DNA of 64,000 nt from Kitasatospora sp. NBC_01246 (GTDB taxonomy: Bacteria > Actinomycetota > Actinomycetes > Streptomycetales > Streptomycetaceae): assembly GCF_036226505.1 (NCBI RefSeq), contig NZ_CP108484.1, forward strand, positions 8,651,501-8,715,500, in the 5' to 3' direction. The first letter of the stretch is position 1. Every line of letters begins with the position of its first letter. Positions 1 to 8,994 of the stretch are shown in pieces. The notes beneath the pieces were generated by a model. That model ran no database searches, was not told the origin of the DNA, and was given only the letters and a program-made list of their open reading frames with translations. The translations under genes were made by a program, and so were the position numbers.

Positions 1-1113
1 GAAGCCGCTGCTGGCGCCGGCCAGCACAGCCGTGTCGGCCGCCGTGCCCGTCCTGGCGGTGTAGCCGGCCCAGAGGGCGTTGCGGGCCTCGTGGTCCGGC
101 GGCCCCACCGGCAGGACGTAGTCGAACCGGCCGTGGCGCAGGAACGCCGGGTCCAGGGCGGCCACCGAGTTGGTGGCGCAGACGAGCAGTCGGCCCTCCC
201 GGTCGCGGAACCGCACGATCGACTTGAGGAGCTCGTTGACCACGCCTACCGACGCGGGATCGGCGAGGCTGCGGGTGCCGGCGACCTCCTCGACTTCGTC
301 GATGAAGACCAGCACGTGGTCCAGCTGCGCCATCTCCTCGAAGCGGCGGCCGAGCCCCGTGGCGAGCCCGTCCTCCGAAGCGATCCGCGAGGGGAAGAAC
401 TCTACGAACGGCCAGCCGAGCCGGCCGGCCACGGCCTTGGCGAAGGTGCTCTTGCCCGTGCCCGGCGGGCCGAACAGCACGACCGCGCGCGGCGGTTCCA
501 CCCCGTGGGCGTCCGCGAGTTCGGGATTGGCCAGCGGCAGCACCAGTCGCCGTTCGATGAGCCGCTTCTCGTCGGCCATCCCCGTGAGCTGCCCCCAGAG
601 GCGGGCCTCGGGCACCACCGCGCCCAGCGAGGCCAGCACCGTCGTGCCCTGGCCGGTCACCGCCTGCGGTTTCTCGAAGTAGGTGAGCCCCCGGTGAGGA
701 CGGAACCCGGAGTTGCCCAGCGCCGCGGCGCCGGTCTCCTCCTCGGGCAGCAGGGCCGCGACGACTCGCGCCCCGGCATCCTGCAGTCGGTGCTCCAGCG
801 CGGACAGCAGCGCCGTCCCCAGCCCGAGGTTCCGCCAGGCGGGGTGCAGCGCGATCCGCAGCACCCAGGCCCGGTCCCCGTCCACCCGGCCCACCGCCGT
901 GCCCACCAGACGCCCGTCGGCCACCGCGACGACGCTCGGATTCTGCGCCTGCAGCGCGGCGACGAGCTCGGAGAGCCGGAAGACGGCGGGTCGGTCCGTG
1001 GTGGCGCTCTCACCGTCGAGCCGCACCACCGCTTCGAGATCGTCGGGAGTGAATTCCCGAACGTGCCACACCGCCATACCGAGCCTCGAACGCCACGATT
1101 CCGGGGCTTCCAT
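1..1113 (-). CDS. GNAT acetyltransferase-AAA ATPase fusion, 3' end cut by window edge
   Basis: The visible 371 residues have two parts. Residues about 15-145 look like a GNAT N-acetyltransferase: they contain RIALHPAWRNLGLGTALL, the Q/RxxGxG/A acetyl-CoA loop region. From about residue 205 there is an AAA-type ATPase with Walker A GPPGTGKST, Walker B HVLVFIDEVEE, a sensor-1 CATN and an arginine-finger-like FLRHGRFDYVLPVGPP. I chose ATG 1113 because GGAGGG lies six bases upstream; ATG 1116 is also possible. This start overlaps the stop of a TetR-like C-terminal remnant (TGATG), so the pair was once coupled. The AAA part suggests a remodelling or chaperone-like ATPase, and the GNAT part suggests acylation of a protein or small molecule. 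No substrate can be read from the sequence. The gene continues left of position 1. Confidence 0.85.
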   Translation of the reverse strand, partial: MEAPESWRSRLGMAVWHVREFTPDDLEAVVRLDGESATTDRPAVFRLSELVAALQAQNPSVVAVADGRLVGTAVGRVDGDRAWVLRIALHPAWRNLGLGTALLSALEHRLQDAGARVVAALLPEEETGAAALGNSGFRPHRGLTYFEKPQAVTGQGTTVLASLGAVVPEARLWGQLTGMADEKRLIERRLVLPLANPELADAHGVEPPRAVVLFGPPGTGKSTFAKAVAGRLGWPFVEFFPSRIASEDGLATGLGRRFEEMAQLDHVLVFIDEVEEVAGTRSLADPASVGVVNELLKSIVRFRDREGRLLVCATNSVAALDPAFLRHGRFDYVLPVGPPDHEARNALWAGYTARTGTAADTAVLAGASSGF

Positions 1114-1265
1114 CATCGTCCCTCCACCGCCCACCCGCTCGCCCGGAGGGCGGAGCCGCGGGTGCGATCCGTCGGCCAAGGGGCCCTGGCGCCCCTCGGT
1201 CCCCTCGGTCGTTCCAGGCCGCTCAGGATCACGTCCAGCGCGAACTCGAACATTCCGGGAGTCGG
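1113..1265 (-). pseudogene. C-terminal remnant of a TetR-family regulator
   Basis: About 50 codons ending in a stop that overlaps the ATG of the GNAT-AAA gene encode GMFEFALDVILSGLERP, which matches the end of tetracycline-repressor C-terminal domains (FEFGLDLILDGLE-like). The DNA-binding domain is missing: upstream codons in this frame are not TetR-like. I read it as the tail of a deleted regulator that was co-transcribed with the downstream gene. Confidence 0.55.
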
Positions 1266-1284
1266 GGGCGCTTGCGCCGCTCGA

Positions 1285-1940
1285 CCGCTACCAGGCTCTG
1301 GAAGGTCAGCGACGGCAACGGCACCGTGTACACGTTCGACTCGCCCACCACGGCGGGTCTCGCCGCCAGTACCGACTTGGGCGCCCTCAAAGCGTCGAAT
1401 TCCTTGCCTCGCGGTCAGGAGGCTCTGCCAGGAGGCGCAGGCGGCCTCCAGGCGGCCGCCTTTCGGGTTCCGTGCCGCCTGCGCGGCGGCGTCGACCGCC
1501 GTCGGGGCGTGGGCCCCAGCAACCCGCCCGCCGCCACCACGACCGCCGTCGCGTGTCCGCTGGGCACGGAGGCCGTCACCTTCGCCCCAGGGCTGAAACT
1601 GGCCGTCCCGCCTCCGGTACCCCTCAACCCGTCCGTCCCCCTCGGCGCGAGCGGCGCACTCGCCGCCTGCGTGTCGCTCGACCTGCACCACACCTCGGGA
1701 ACGATCACGTTCACCGGCAGCGGGCCGCTCACCTGCCCGGGCGGCAACTCCACCGGAAGCGGGCGGGTCACGTGGTCTGATCCCGGCACCACCCCCTCCG
1801 ACTTCACCTTAACCGGCGGGGGCGGTACGCCCCGACGGCGTGACCGTCCTGCCCCTGTCCGGCAGTGTGGCGGCCGGCCGTCAGGCGCCCGGCGCACAGA
1901 TCGGCGCCTGGCGCACCACCGAGCCCCACGCCGTGCGTCA
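1285..1940 (+). pseudogene. Frameshifted remnant of a secreted hypothetical protein
   Basis: In one frame (about 1507-1833) the translation reads like an exported streptomycete protein of unknown function, with regular Cys (ACVSLDLHHTSGTITFTG, GPLTCPGGNSTGSG). The same style continues after about 1833 in another frame (DGVTVLPLSGSVAAG). No credible start or signal peptide precedes it, and the 1400-1500 segment is low in sense. I interpret it as a decayed gene with at least one frameshift; the family is not recognised. Confidence 0.4.
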
Positions 1941-2068
1941 CCACCGTTCCACGCCCGATTCACTCGGTGCTCGGCTCGTGTTAGCGTCCGATGATCCTGA
2001 TCCGAGCTGCGCCCAGGCCCGTCGGCCGGAGCGCAGCTCCATGGGGCGATCGGCGAGGGGGCACCACC

Positions 2069-4318
2069 ATGGCAGCACCGGAGACGAATCGGCGGACGGC
2101 GGAGCAGCGGACCGGGTGGGCTGCCGGGCGGACGACCACCGCACCACCCCGAGCAGGACGTTCGGCGAGGGTCCTGGTCACCGATCTGGACGGCACGCTG
2201 CTCGGCGGCGACCGGGCCGACCGCCGCCGGCTGCACGACGCCCTGGCCCGGCACCCGGAGGTGACCGTGGTCTTCGCGACCGGCCGGGGGCTCTCCTCAG
2301 TACGCGAGGTGCTGCAGGAGCCGCTGGTGCCCAGACCGCGCTGGATCATCGCCGATGTCGGGGCGAGCGTCATCGACGGCACCGACCAGAGCCCGGTCGC
2401 GGACCTGCAGCACCGACTGCGCAGCGGCTGGCCCGGGGCCGAACGCGTACGGGCCGCGCTGCGGCGCTTCCCGGCGCTGGTCTACCAGCACGGCGTGGCT
2501 CAGGACGGCCGCTGCTCGTTCCACCTGCGCCCGGACCAGCTGACCCCGGAACTCACCGAGACCGTCCGGGCGCTGGGCTGCAGCTGGCTCTACTCGGCGG
2601 ACCGCTACTTCGACGTGCTCCCGCCCGGTGCGAGCAAGGGCGGCGCGCTGGCGGCGCTGGCCGCCCAGCAGAACTGGCCGATGAGTTCCGTCCTGGTCGC
2701 CGGTGACTCCCTCAACGACCTGTCGCTGTACGGGCTCGGCGCGCACGGTGTGATCGTCGGCAATGCCGAACCCGCCCTGCTCGCCGCCGTCCCCGACGAC
2801 CGAGCCGTCCACCGGCCCGACCGGCCCGGCGCCGCCGGCATCCTGGCTGCCCTGCAAGAGCTCGGCTGGATCGAGCGCGACTATCCACTCGTGGTCGGCT
2901 ACCACCGCCCGCCCGTCCGCCTGACACCCGGCGGCTGGCGCCCGCCGGCGAGCCCGAACGGCATCCTGCCCACCCTGCGCAGCCTGTTCGCCGCCAACCC
3001 CCAGGCGATCTGGGCCACCGCCGCCGTTCTCGGACCGCACGCCCGTGCCGGCCGCCTGGACGGGCACGACACCGGTCTGCCGCTCTCCTTCGTCCCGCTG
3101 ACTCCCGCCGAGTGGGCCGCCTACTTCCACCGAGCGTGCAAGGAGACGCTCTGGCCGGTGCTGATGTCGCAGCCCCGGCGGCTGCGCTTCGACCCGGAGA
3201 CCTGGACCGGTTACCGCGAGGTGAACGCCCGCTTCGCCGACCACATCGCCGCCCGCGCGGCACCGGGCGCCACCGTGTGGCTGCACGACTACAACCTGTG
3301 GCTCGTTCCCGGGCTGCTCCGCCCGGTCCGCCCCGACCTGCGGATCGGCCTGTTCCACCACACCCCGTTTCCCGCGCCCGAGGTCTTCGCGGTCCTGCCC
3401 ACCGCCGCCGAGATCCGCGCCTCGCTGAGTCACCTGGACTGGGCCGGCTTCCACACCGAGACCTTCGCCGAACACTTCCGCCGGACCCTCGTCGCAAGCC
3501 CGGGCGCGGCCCGCGTCGACGTTCCGCGGATCGGTGTCCACCCGCTCGGCATCGACCGCGAGGCCATCGCCTCGGCGGCCCGGGCCAGCGTCCGTACCCG
3601 TTCCCCGGCCCGCACGGAGGCCCCTACCGACCGTCCCCGTCCCGGCTCGGCCGACGGGCCGCTCGTGCTCTCCGTCGAACGGCTCGACTACGCCAAGGCC
3701 CCCGTGCAGAAGGTCGATGCCGTCGCGGCCCTGCTCGCCCGGCGTCCCGAGCTGCGGGGACGACTGCGGTTCCGGCTGGTCTGCCCGCCTCCCGAGCCCG
3801 GAATCACCTCGTACGACGTGACCCGGCAAGTGCTGGAGAGCCGCATTGCTGAGGTCAACCAAGCCTGGGGCAAGAGGAGTTGGAAGCCCATCGAGTATCT
3901 TCCGCGCAGCCTGCCCTTCACCGAGGTGATCGACCACTACCTCGATGCCGACGTGCTCTGGGTGACCTCCCTGCAGGACGGGATGAACCTGACCGCGAAG
4001 GAGTTCATCGCGGCCCAGCGGGCTGTCGGCCGCTCCGGGGTGCTGGTGCTCTCCCGCCACGCGGGAGCAGCCGCCCAACTCGGAGCCGCGGCGCTGCTCA
4101 CCGACCCCCACTCACCCGAGGACCTGGCGGACACCCTGCACCGGGCGCTGACCCTCGGGTCCGACGAGCGCCGTCGGCGATTGGAACGCCTCGCCGACCT
4201 GCTCGGCGACGACCATCCCGCCGTCTGGGCCGCCGGTATCACCGCCGCCATCCGCGGCGACGACTCCCCGGATGCCTCCCGGGAGGGCTCCGACGCCATG
4301 TCGGTCGCCGAGCGGTGA
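2069..4318 (+). CDS. Bifunctional HAD phosphatase-GT20 synthase (glucosylglycerol-phosphate or trehalose-phosphate type)
   Basis: The protein has 749 residues. Residues about 35-265 form a HAD-IIB phosphatase of the sucrose-phosphatase/Cof type, with DLDGT at 39-43 and GDSLNDL near 211-217. Residues about 280-720 form a GT20 glycosyltransferase with HDYNLW near 405, FHHTPFP near 428, VERLDYAK near 536 and DGMNLTAKE near 636. The order phosphatase then synthase is the one known for bacterial GgpPS, which makes the osmolyte glucosylglycerol, and is the reverse of many OtsA-OtsB fusions. EYLPRSLPFTEVIDHYLDAD is closer to GgpS-like than to classic OtsA signatures. A GT20 trehalose-6-phosphate enzyme is the alternative. 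ATG 2069 is preceded by GAGGGGG at seven bases; an in-frame ATG at 1991 lacks such a site. The role is inferred to be osmoprotection in the cytosol. Confidence 0.8.
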   Translation: MAAPETNRRTAEQRTGWAAGRTTTAPPRAGRSARVLVTDLDGTLLGGDRADRRRLHDALARHPEVTVVFATGRGLSSVREVLQEPLVPRPRWIIADVGASVIDGTDQSPVADLQHRLRSGWPGAERVRAALRRFPALVYQHGVAQDGRCSFHLRPDQLTPELTETVRALGCSWLYSADRYFDVLPPGASKGGALAALAAQQNWPMSSVLVAGDSLNDLSLYGLGAHGVIVGNAEPALLAAVPDDRAVHRPDRPGAAGILAALQELGWIERDYPLVVGYHRPPVRLTPGGWRPPASPNGILPTLRSLFAANPQAIWATAAVLGPHARAGRLDGHDTGLPLSFVPLTPAEWAAYFHRACKETLWPVLMSQPRRLRFDPETWTGYREVNARFADHIAARAAPGATVWLHDYNLWLVPGLLRPVRPDLRIGLFHHTPFPAPEVFAVLPTAAEIRASLSHLDWAGFHTETFAEHFRRTLVASPGAARVDVPRIGVHPLGIDREAIASAARASVRTRSPARTEAPTDRPRPGSADGPLVLSVERLDYAKAPVQKVDAVAALLARRPELRGRLRFRLVCPPPEPGITSYDVTRQVLESRIAEVNQAWGKRSWKPIEYLPRSLPFTEVIDHYLDADVLWVTSLQDGMNLTAKEFIAAQRAVGRSGVLVLSRHAGAAAQLGAAALLTDPHSPEDLADTLHRALTLGSDERRRRLERLADLLGDDHPAVWAAGITAAIRGDDSPDASREGSDAMSVAER

Positions 4319-4681
4319 CGGTGCGCGGAGCCCGCCGTCGGCGCTCGTGCGCCGGAACCGGCGGCGCAGGCTGCTGGAGGGGCCCCACCGGTGTGACGTC
4401 GCCACGTCCCGCCCGCATGCGTGTGCGGTGTTCTGACCGGCGACGGGCCGCCCCCGGGTAGGACACCATTCGTTCCGTGCCGTCACGCCGACACGGCTCC
4501 CTGCCTCGTCGGCAGCCGAGCGGATTGTCGGGGGGTAATCACCATGCATGCCGCCGCGAGATCTTGACGGACGGGCAGGACGCCGGAGACCTCTCCTCAT
4601 GGCGACGGATCGCGGTTCGGAGTGTCCCGTGTCGCCCGGGTCCCGTGTCGCCCGGCCGGCCGTCGCCCCCGGCGGGCGGTA
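4319..4681. other. Gene-free stretch downstream of the GT20 gene
   Basis: I see no open frame with convincing start, ribosome site or family resemblance, and no clear terminator hairpin. Probably decayed sequence. Confidence 0.4.
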
Positions 4682-4873
4682 CTACGCGAAGGACGGCCTC
4701 CGGCCGAAGGGGCGGCGCCGCGGGCGGGCGGCGGTCGTGGCGTCGTCACGCTTCGCCATCCCGGCCAGCCGGTCCGCCTGGTGGTCGGTCAGCCGGGGCG
4801 GCGGGCCCGAGCCGTTGTCGGCGCGGCTGAGGAGTGGGATCAGGGCGGTGACGAGTGTCAAATAGTCGCTCAT
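4682..4873 (-). CDS. Small hypothetical protein
   Basis: The 63-residue product begins MSDYLTLVTALIPLLSRAD, a short hydrophobic helix, and has a basic Arg/Pro-rich tail. ATG 4873 has AAGGAA about eight bases upstream; an in-frame ATG at 4897 lacks a site. No family is recognised. It lies alone on the minus strand beside decayed sequence, so it may be a remnant. Confidence 0.4.
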   Translation of the reverse strand: MSDYLTLVTALIPLLSRADNGSGPPPRLTDHQADRLAGMAKRDDATTAARPRRRPFGRRPSFA

Positions 4874-5327
4874 TCCAAGGTTCCTTTCGGTCTTCATCCT
4901 CTGACCTCAAGGGTGACGTATCGTCATGACGACAGTTTTGCAGGCGTGTCTCGTGTTGGTGGCCGTGAGGTGGACGTCAGGCCCTGGACGTTACCGGGGG
5001 CCGCGCGAGTGTTACGGCATGCGTGATGCGGGAGTCTGGAACGTCGACGAATCAGGCAGGCGGCACGGCGTACGGATCCCCACGGCCGTGACCCGGCGGG
5101 ACGACCCGCGGGCCTTGGTCGGGCCGGCCGGGGGAGTGGAACGCGACGACGCGGCCGCCGACGAGCAGTTCCGACATGCAGCCCCGCTCCACCAACCTCG
5201 CCGGAGGGCTGCGGCCACCTTCCCCGCCCGTAGCCGGACACCACCCCTGCCCCGTCCGGCGCCGTATCGCCGACGTCACCGCCGGCCCGGTGGCACCGTC
5301 GGTTCTTTCGGGTCAGTGGCCTGCGGC

Positions 5328-5366
5328 TTGATGCGGGGCATGTGACTTGATGCGGGGTATGTGACA
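5328..5366. repeat. Two-copy tandem repeat of about 19 bases
   Basis: CTTGATGCGGGGCATGTGA is followed directly by CTTGATGCGGGGTATGTGA, with one mismatch. The copies lie between small unassigned stretches and upstream of nothing recognisable. They may be operator half-sites or slippage. Confidence 0.6.
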
Positions 5367-5485
5367 TGAGCGGCCCCGTATCCAGCCGACAGGCGCGAGC
5401 GCCACGGTCTGGCGACAGCGCCCCGCCAAAGCCACAGAGCCGGCCCGGGCGCTGGGGCGCGGTGACGCGGTTCGTGGTCGTGGAG

Positions 5486-5523
5486 CAAAAAGGCCGCCCC
5501 CGCATTTCTGCGGAAACGGCCCA
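5486..5523 (-). terminator. Rho-independent terminator on the minus strand
   Basis: Read on the minus strand, GGCCG and an inner CCGC pair with GCGG and CGGCC and are followed by TTTTT. A U-tract is unusual in this GC-rich genome. It would end a short transcript coming from about 5700. Confidence 0.65.
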
Positions 5524-5591
5524 CGCCCTGCATGGAAGCTGAGCTGATCAGCAGGATTTGTACCTGCACCCCCGACGCCCAAGCGATCCCG

Positions 5592-5672
5592 CTATCCCTC
5601 GACCGAAGGGCCGGGTCGAGATTTCGCGATCACGAGCCACAGAATCAGGGCTCCTGCTTCTCTGATCTGCAT
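5592..5672 (-). CDS. Possible 26-residue membrane-type peptide gene
   Basis: ATG 5672 is preceded by GAGGAGG with good spacing. The product starts MQIREAGALILWLVIAKSRP, one short hydrophobic stretch, and is read to a TAG. A strong terminator lies about 70 bases downstream, so this is a compact transcription unit. It could be a peptide gene or a small RNA with an incidental frame. No homologue is recognised. Confidence 0.35.
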   Translation of the reverse strand: MQIREAGALILWLVIAKSRPGPSVEG

Positions 5673-5826
5673 CTGCACCTCCTCGTGATCGTCCTGCCGG
5701 TAAGTCCTCCGGCGCTGTCCAGGTTACTCCGGGAAGGCACGAATTGGGGCAATTCAGCTGCACCGGCGGTGGACCGCAACGCGGGCCGCAGCCGCAGCCG
5801 ATGCTTACAGGATCGATCTGGTTCGG

Positions 5827-6110
5827 GTGTCGCGGGGTGACAGCCGGGGCGAGGCTCAGACGACAGGACGCCGGTGTGGCGCTCGCGCGGCCGCGTCGGA
5901 CAAGGCAGGAGCGCCGGCCATGAAGGGGGCCGCCGTAGGGATGGAGGTGCCCGTGGCGGAATCGGCACAGGAGAACCGCAGGGCCGCGGTGGACCGGTCG
6001 GAGGGCTTCGGCGGGCGGCTGCCGGGCCAGTTGTTCGACCGGGTTCACGAGATGGCGCCGCAGCTCGTCGCCCCGCTGGTGGAGGAGGAGGTGCGTGCCT
6101 GCTCTGAGAT
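5827..6110 (+). pseudogene. Fragment resembling a SpoIIE/PP2C-type phosphatase
   Basis: The stretch LFDRVHEMAPQLVAPLVEEE resembles the start of a domain seen in streptomycete SpoIIE-type phosphatases, where it is typically followed by a YLQDY-like motif; here the motif is lost and the frame becomes nonsense. No catalytic domain remains. Resemblance is from memory of the family, so confidence is low. Confidence 0.35.
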
Positions 6111-6379
6111 CGCGCCCCGGGAAATGCCCCCGCCATCGGCGCGCACCCTGCGCGGACCGTGGCAGCAGCTCTCGGGGTGGCCTGGCCCCCTGGGGTGTCG
6201 GTCGCCGGTCTGGTTCGTGGCGGAGTCCACCGGTCGCGGTTGATGGACGTTCCCCGGCTTCTTGTGGCGGGACGTGGCCATCGGCATCAGCGGGCTGGCC
6301 CTGGCCTCGCCGAGGCGGGTAGGGGACTGGCCTGTCCGCGCAGCCGACCGGCGGCTGCGGCAGCCAGACTGTTCGTCCC

Positions 6380-6720
6380 GGTGTGCTTCGGCGCTTCCGT
6401 GGTCGTCATCTCGGCATCTCGGCGCGGGAGCGGCGCCGTTGAGGACGAGGTTGGTGATCTGCCGGCTGGCTTGTTCCGTGTTGAGCCGGTTGGTGTCGCC
6501 CGATGCCATGCGGGCGAGCACGGGGAGACGAGGACGTCGGCAAGAAGGTCGAGGTCGATGTCGGGACGGATCATGGTGACCGGGCCCAGAGCAGGCCACC
6601 CGGCCCGCTGCGCCTGCACCCATCGGCCGAGCGGCTCACCCTCGAACACCGGTCCAACGGCAAGGTGGTCCAGTCGACCAAGCCGTCGGAGGCCAGCCAC
6701 CACAGCCGGGCGCTGGCATA
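6380..6720 (-). pseudogene. Mixed relics: helicase-associated repeat and TetR C-terminus
   Basis: Minus-strand frames hold two short recognisable pieces. FEGEPLGRWVQAQRAGWPAL looks like one helicase-associated repeat of large streptomycete helicases. Next, across a frameshift, DIDLDLLADVLVSP and PVLARMASGDTN plus QITNLVLNGAAP look like the end of a TetR C-terminal domain. Neither gene is intact, and this fits a deletion/rearrangement scar. Confidence 0.4.
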
Positions 6721-7029
6721 GGCACGCTGCCGGTCGGCCGGCCCGATGTACCGGGTCCGGCGGGGAGTTCGCCGTACTCCGGGGTGTCCGCGCTTGTACG
6801 GTGTGGGTGCGGTCGCCGTGTGGTCGAGCCGCCCAAGCGCCTATGGGACCCGACCGAGGCAACCGTGGAACGGCCCGTTCCCCAGCCTGACTGGATGCCT
6901 CCCAAACCCGAAGTCAGCTCGCGGCGCGGCACCGTCGTGCGTGCCACCGTCCGGACGCGGGTGCGAGTCCGTGGAAAGATCCCCCGCCTCCACTGCCACA
7001 TGACGGCGGGTCGACGACGTTAGAAAGAC

Positions 7030-7650
7030 ATGGACCACTCAACGAGCGCGGAACAGCCGGCCGAGCCGGTGCCGCCCGACTTCCCGGCCTTCGCGGTGTC
7101 GCGGGGCCGACACCTGTTGCGCACCGCCTTCCTGCTCACCGGCGGCGACGCCCACCTGGCCGAGGACCTCCTTCAGGAGGCACTCGGGCGCATCTTCGTG
7201 AAGTGGCGCCGGATATCCCGCCTGGACAACCCGAGCGGGTACGCCCAGACCGTGCTGGTGAACACCTTCCTGTCGTACCGGCGGCGGCGCAGCAGCTCGG
7301 AGCGGGTGACCGACACCCTCCCGGACATCGCGGTGGACGGCCCGGACCCGACGCTGCGGCTGACCCTGCTGCGCGCCCTCGGCGAGCTCCCGGCGCAGGA
7401 CCGGGCGGTGCTCGTGCTGCGGTTCTGGGAGGACCGCAGTGTCGAGGAGACCGCCGCGGCGCTACGGCTGAGCAGCACGGCGGTGCGCTCGCGCAGCAGC
7501 CGGGCACTGGCCCGAATGCGCGCCACGCTCGGCGAGAGCCTCGGCGCCGACGGGCAGGCCGCCGGCGGCGGCAGTACCGGCGGCGACACCGGTGGCCGCA
7601 CCACAACGGATCCCACTGGCAGGAAGGCGGCGCTCGGTCGTGTCCTTTGA
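7030..7650 (+). CDS. ECF RNA polymerase sigma factor, SigE family
   Basis: The product has 206 residues. Region 2 is at about 20-80, with RTAFLLTGGDAHLAEDLLQE followed by KWRRISRLDNPSGY, the hallmark of the SigE-type (sigma-70 family SigE) actinobacterial ECF group. Region 4 is at about 115-170 (LPAQDRAVLVLRFWEDRSVE, then LRLSSTAVRSRSSRAL). It should bind core RNA polymerase and promoters of a small regulon. The 3' end overlaps the start of the next gene by 11 bases, so the downstream membrane protein is its likely partner or regulator. The tail after residue 185 is Gly/Thr-rich and not part of region 4. Confidence 0.9.
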   Translation: MDHSTSAEQPAEPVPPDFPAFAVSRGRHLLRTAFLLTGGDAHLAEDLLQEALGRIFVKWRRISRLDNPSGYAQTVLVNTFLSYRRRRSSSERVTDTLPDIAVDGPDPTLRLTLLRALGELPAQDRAVLVLRFWEDRSVEETAAALRLSSTAVRSRSSRALARMRATLGESLGADGQAAGGGSTGGDTGGRTTTDPTGRKAALGRVL

Positions 7651-8848
7651 GGATGAATTCGCCCAGGCCCTGCGCGGCGCCGTGGCGCTCGCGCCCGAAC
7701 CGGGGCTGCACACCCTAGCGGCCGCCGCGCAACGTCGCGGCCGGCGGCGGCGCAACCAGCGGCGGGCCCTGGCGGTCAGCGGGCTGGCAGCCGTGCTCGT
7801 GGTCGCCGTGAGCCTCACCGCCGTCGTCGGTGGCGGCTCGCACGCGGCCCGCCCGGCCACCGAGCCGGTGCGGCCGATGACCGCCGAGGAGTCGGTCGGC
7901 CTGTTCACCTCGCTGCTGCCACCGGGGAAGTCCCGCGTGCTGTTCGCCGCGACGCCGGCCGAGGCGGGCCCGAACGGCGACCGGTACCAGACCGGGGGCA
8001 CGGTGCTGTTCGACGACGGCAAGGGGGAGAGCATGATCTCCTACACCGTCAGCCGCACCGAACTCACCCCGGAGGCGGGCGCCGTCTGCATGGACGGCTT
8101 CAGTGAACCCCAGGAGGCCTGTGAGCGCGCCGTCGACACCGACGGCTCCGCGCTGGTGGTCGACAAGCTCAAGGACCGGAACTCCGACAGCCACCGCGAG
8201 TGGCGCGCCACCTGGGCGGCGCCGGACGGCCGACGGGTGACGATCATCGAGCACAACGGGCAGCCGGCCACCCCCAACCGGGAGAACCCGCCGCTCGACG
8301 CCGAGCAGCTGCGCGCCCTGGTGACCGCGCCGGCCTGGGCGCGGCTCTTCGACGCCCTGCCGGCGCGGGACACCGCGCCCAAGCCACCGACGCCCGAGCC
8401 CGGTCCGAAGGCGGAGGATCTTCTGGCGGCGCTCGTCCCGCTGCTCCCGCCGGGTGCCGTGCCCTCCGGGCAGGACGGCCGGAACGGGCCGCACCTCACG
8501 GTGACGTACGAGGGGCGCACCAGCATGCTCTCGGTCAGTGTCACCGAGCCGGGCGAGCGGGGCGTCAAGGACAAGGAGTACGCCGAGGCGGAGGGATCGG
8601 CGGGCCCGCTGGCGGTCCGGGAGCGCCGGCCGGACGGCAGCACCGTCGTCACCAACATGTTCGGCAACGGCAAGACGGCGGTCGACCCGGTCCTGCACTG
8701 GGCGGCGGCGGTCCACTACGCCGACGGCCGGGCCATCGAGATCAACGAGTGGAACGGGGAGAACGGCTACACCTTCCGCCCGGGAAACCCGGCACTCGGC
8801 GTCGACCAGCTCAAGGCGATCGTCACCGCCCCGGTCTGGCTCCGCTGA
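7640..8848 (+). CDS. Membrane-anchored protein coupled to the ECF sigma factor
   Basis: The product has 402 residues from GTG 7640, chosen because GGAAGG lies upstream and the overlap with the sigma gene implies coupling. A cytoplasmic N-terminus (FEDEFAQALRGAVALAPEPG, then an Arg-rich patch RRGRRRRNQRRA) precedes one transmembrane helix at about 35-58. The rest is an extracytoplasmic domain with two similar halves: each has a SLLPPG or PLLPPG motif early and ends in an LRALVTAP or LKAIVTAP motif, suggesting an internal duplication. The position and short cytoplasmic tail fit an anti-sigma-like regulator, although no zinc-finger motif is visible. This role is inference. Confidence 0.75.
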   Translation: MSFEDEFAQALRGAVALAPEPGLHTLAAAAQRRGRRRRNQRRALAVSGLAAVLVVAVSLTAVVGGGSHAARPATEPVRPMTAEESVGLFTSLLPPGKSRVLFAATPAEAGPNGDRYQTGGTVLFDDGKGESMISYTVSRTELTPEAGAVCMDGFSEPQEACERAVDTDGSALVVDKLKDRNSDSHREWRATWAAPDGRRVTIIEHNGQPATPNRENPPLDAEQLRALVTAPAWARLFDALPARDTAPKPPTPEPGPKAEDLLAALVPLLPPGAVPSGQDGRNGPHLTVTYEGRTSMLSVSVTEPGERGVKDKEYAEAEGSAGPLAVRERRPDGSTVVTNMFGNGKTAVDPVLHWAAAVHYADGRAIEINEWNGENGYTFRPGNPALGVDQLKAIVTAPVWLR

Positions 8849-8994
8849 CCCGGGGGCCTCCCACCGCCGCCCGGGGAGCAGCGGTGCGAGGCCCCGGCCG
8901 CCACCGCTCCACCGGCCCCGGCCGCCCCCCGACCCGCGAAGCCCCCGGGCCCGAGGCCGCGCTGGCCGCAACCGCCCGTACCCGACGCGTCCGG

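Noticed and set aside
5545..5570. GCAGGTACAAATCCTGC on the minus strand resembling a tRNA T arm
   Set aside because: The stem pairs but the loop lacks the TTC core and no other tRNA arms are found; it lies inside the small terminator-ended unit.
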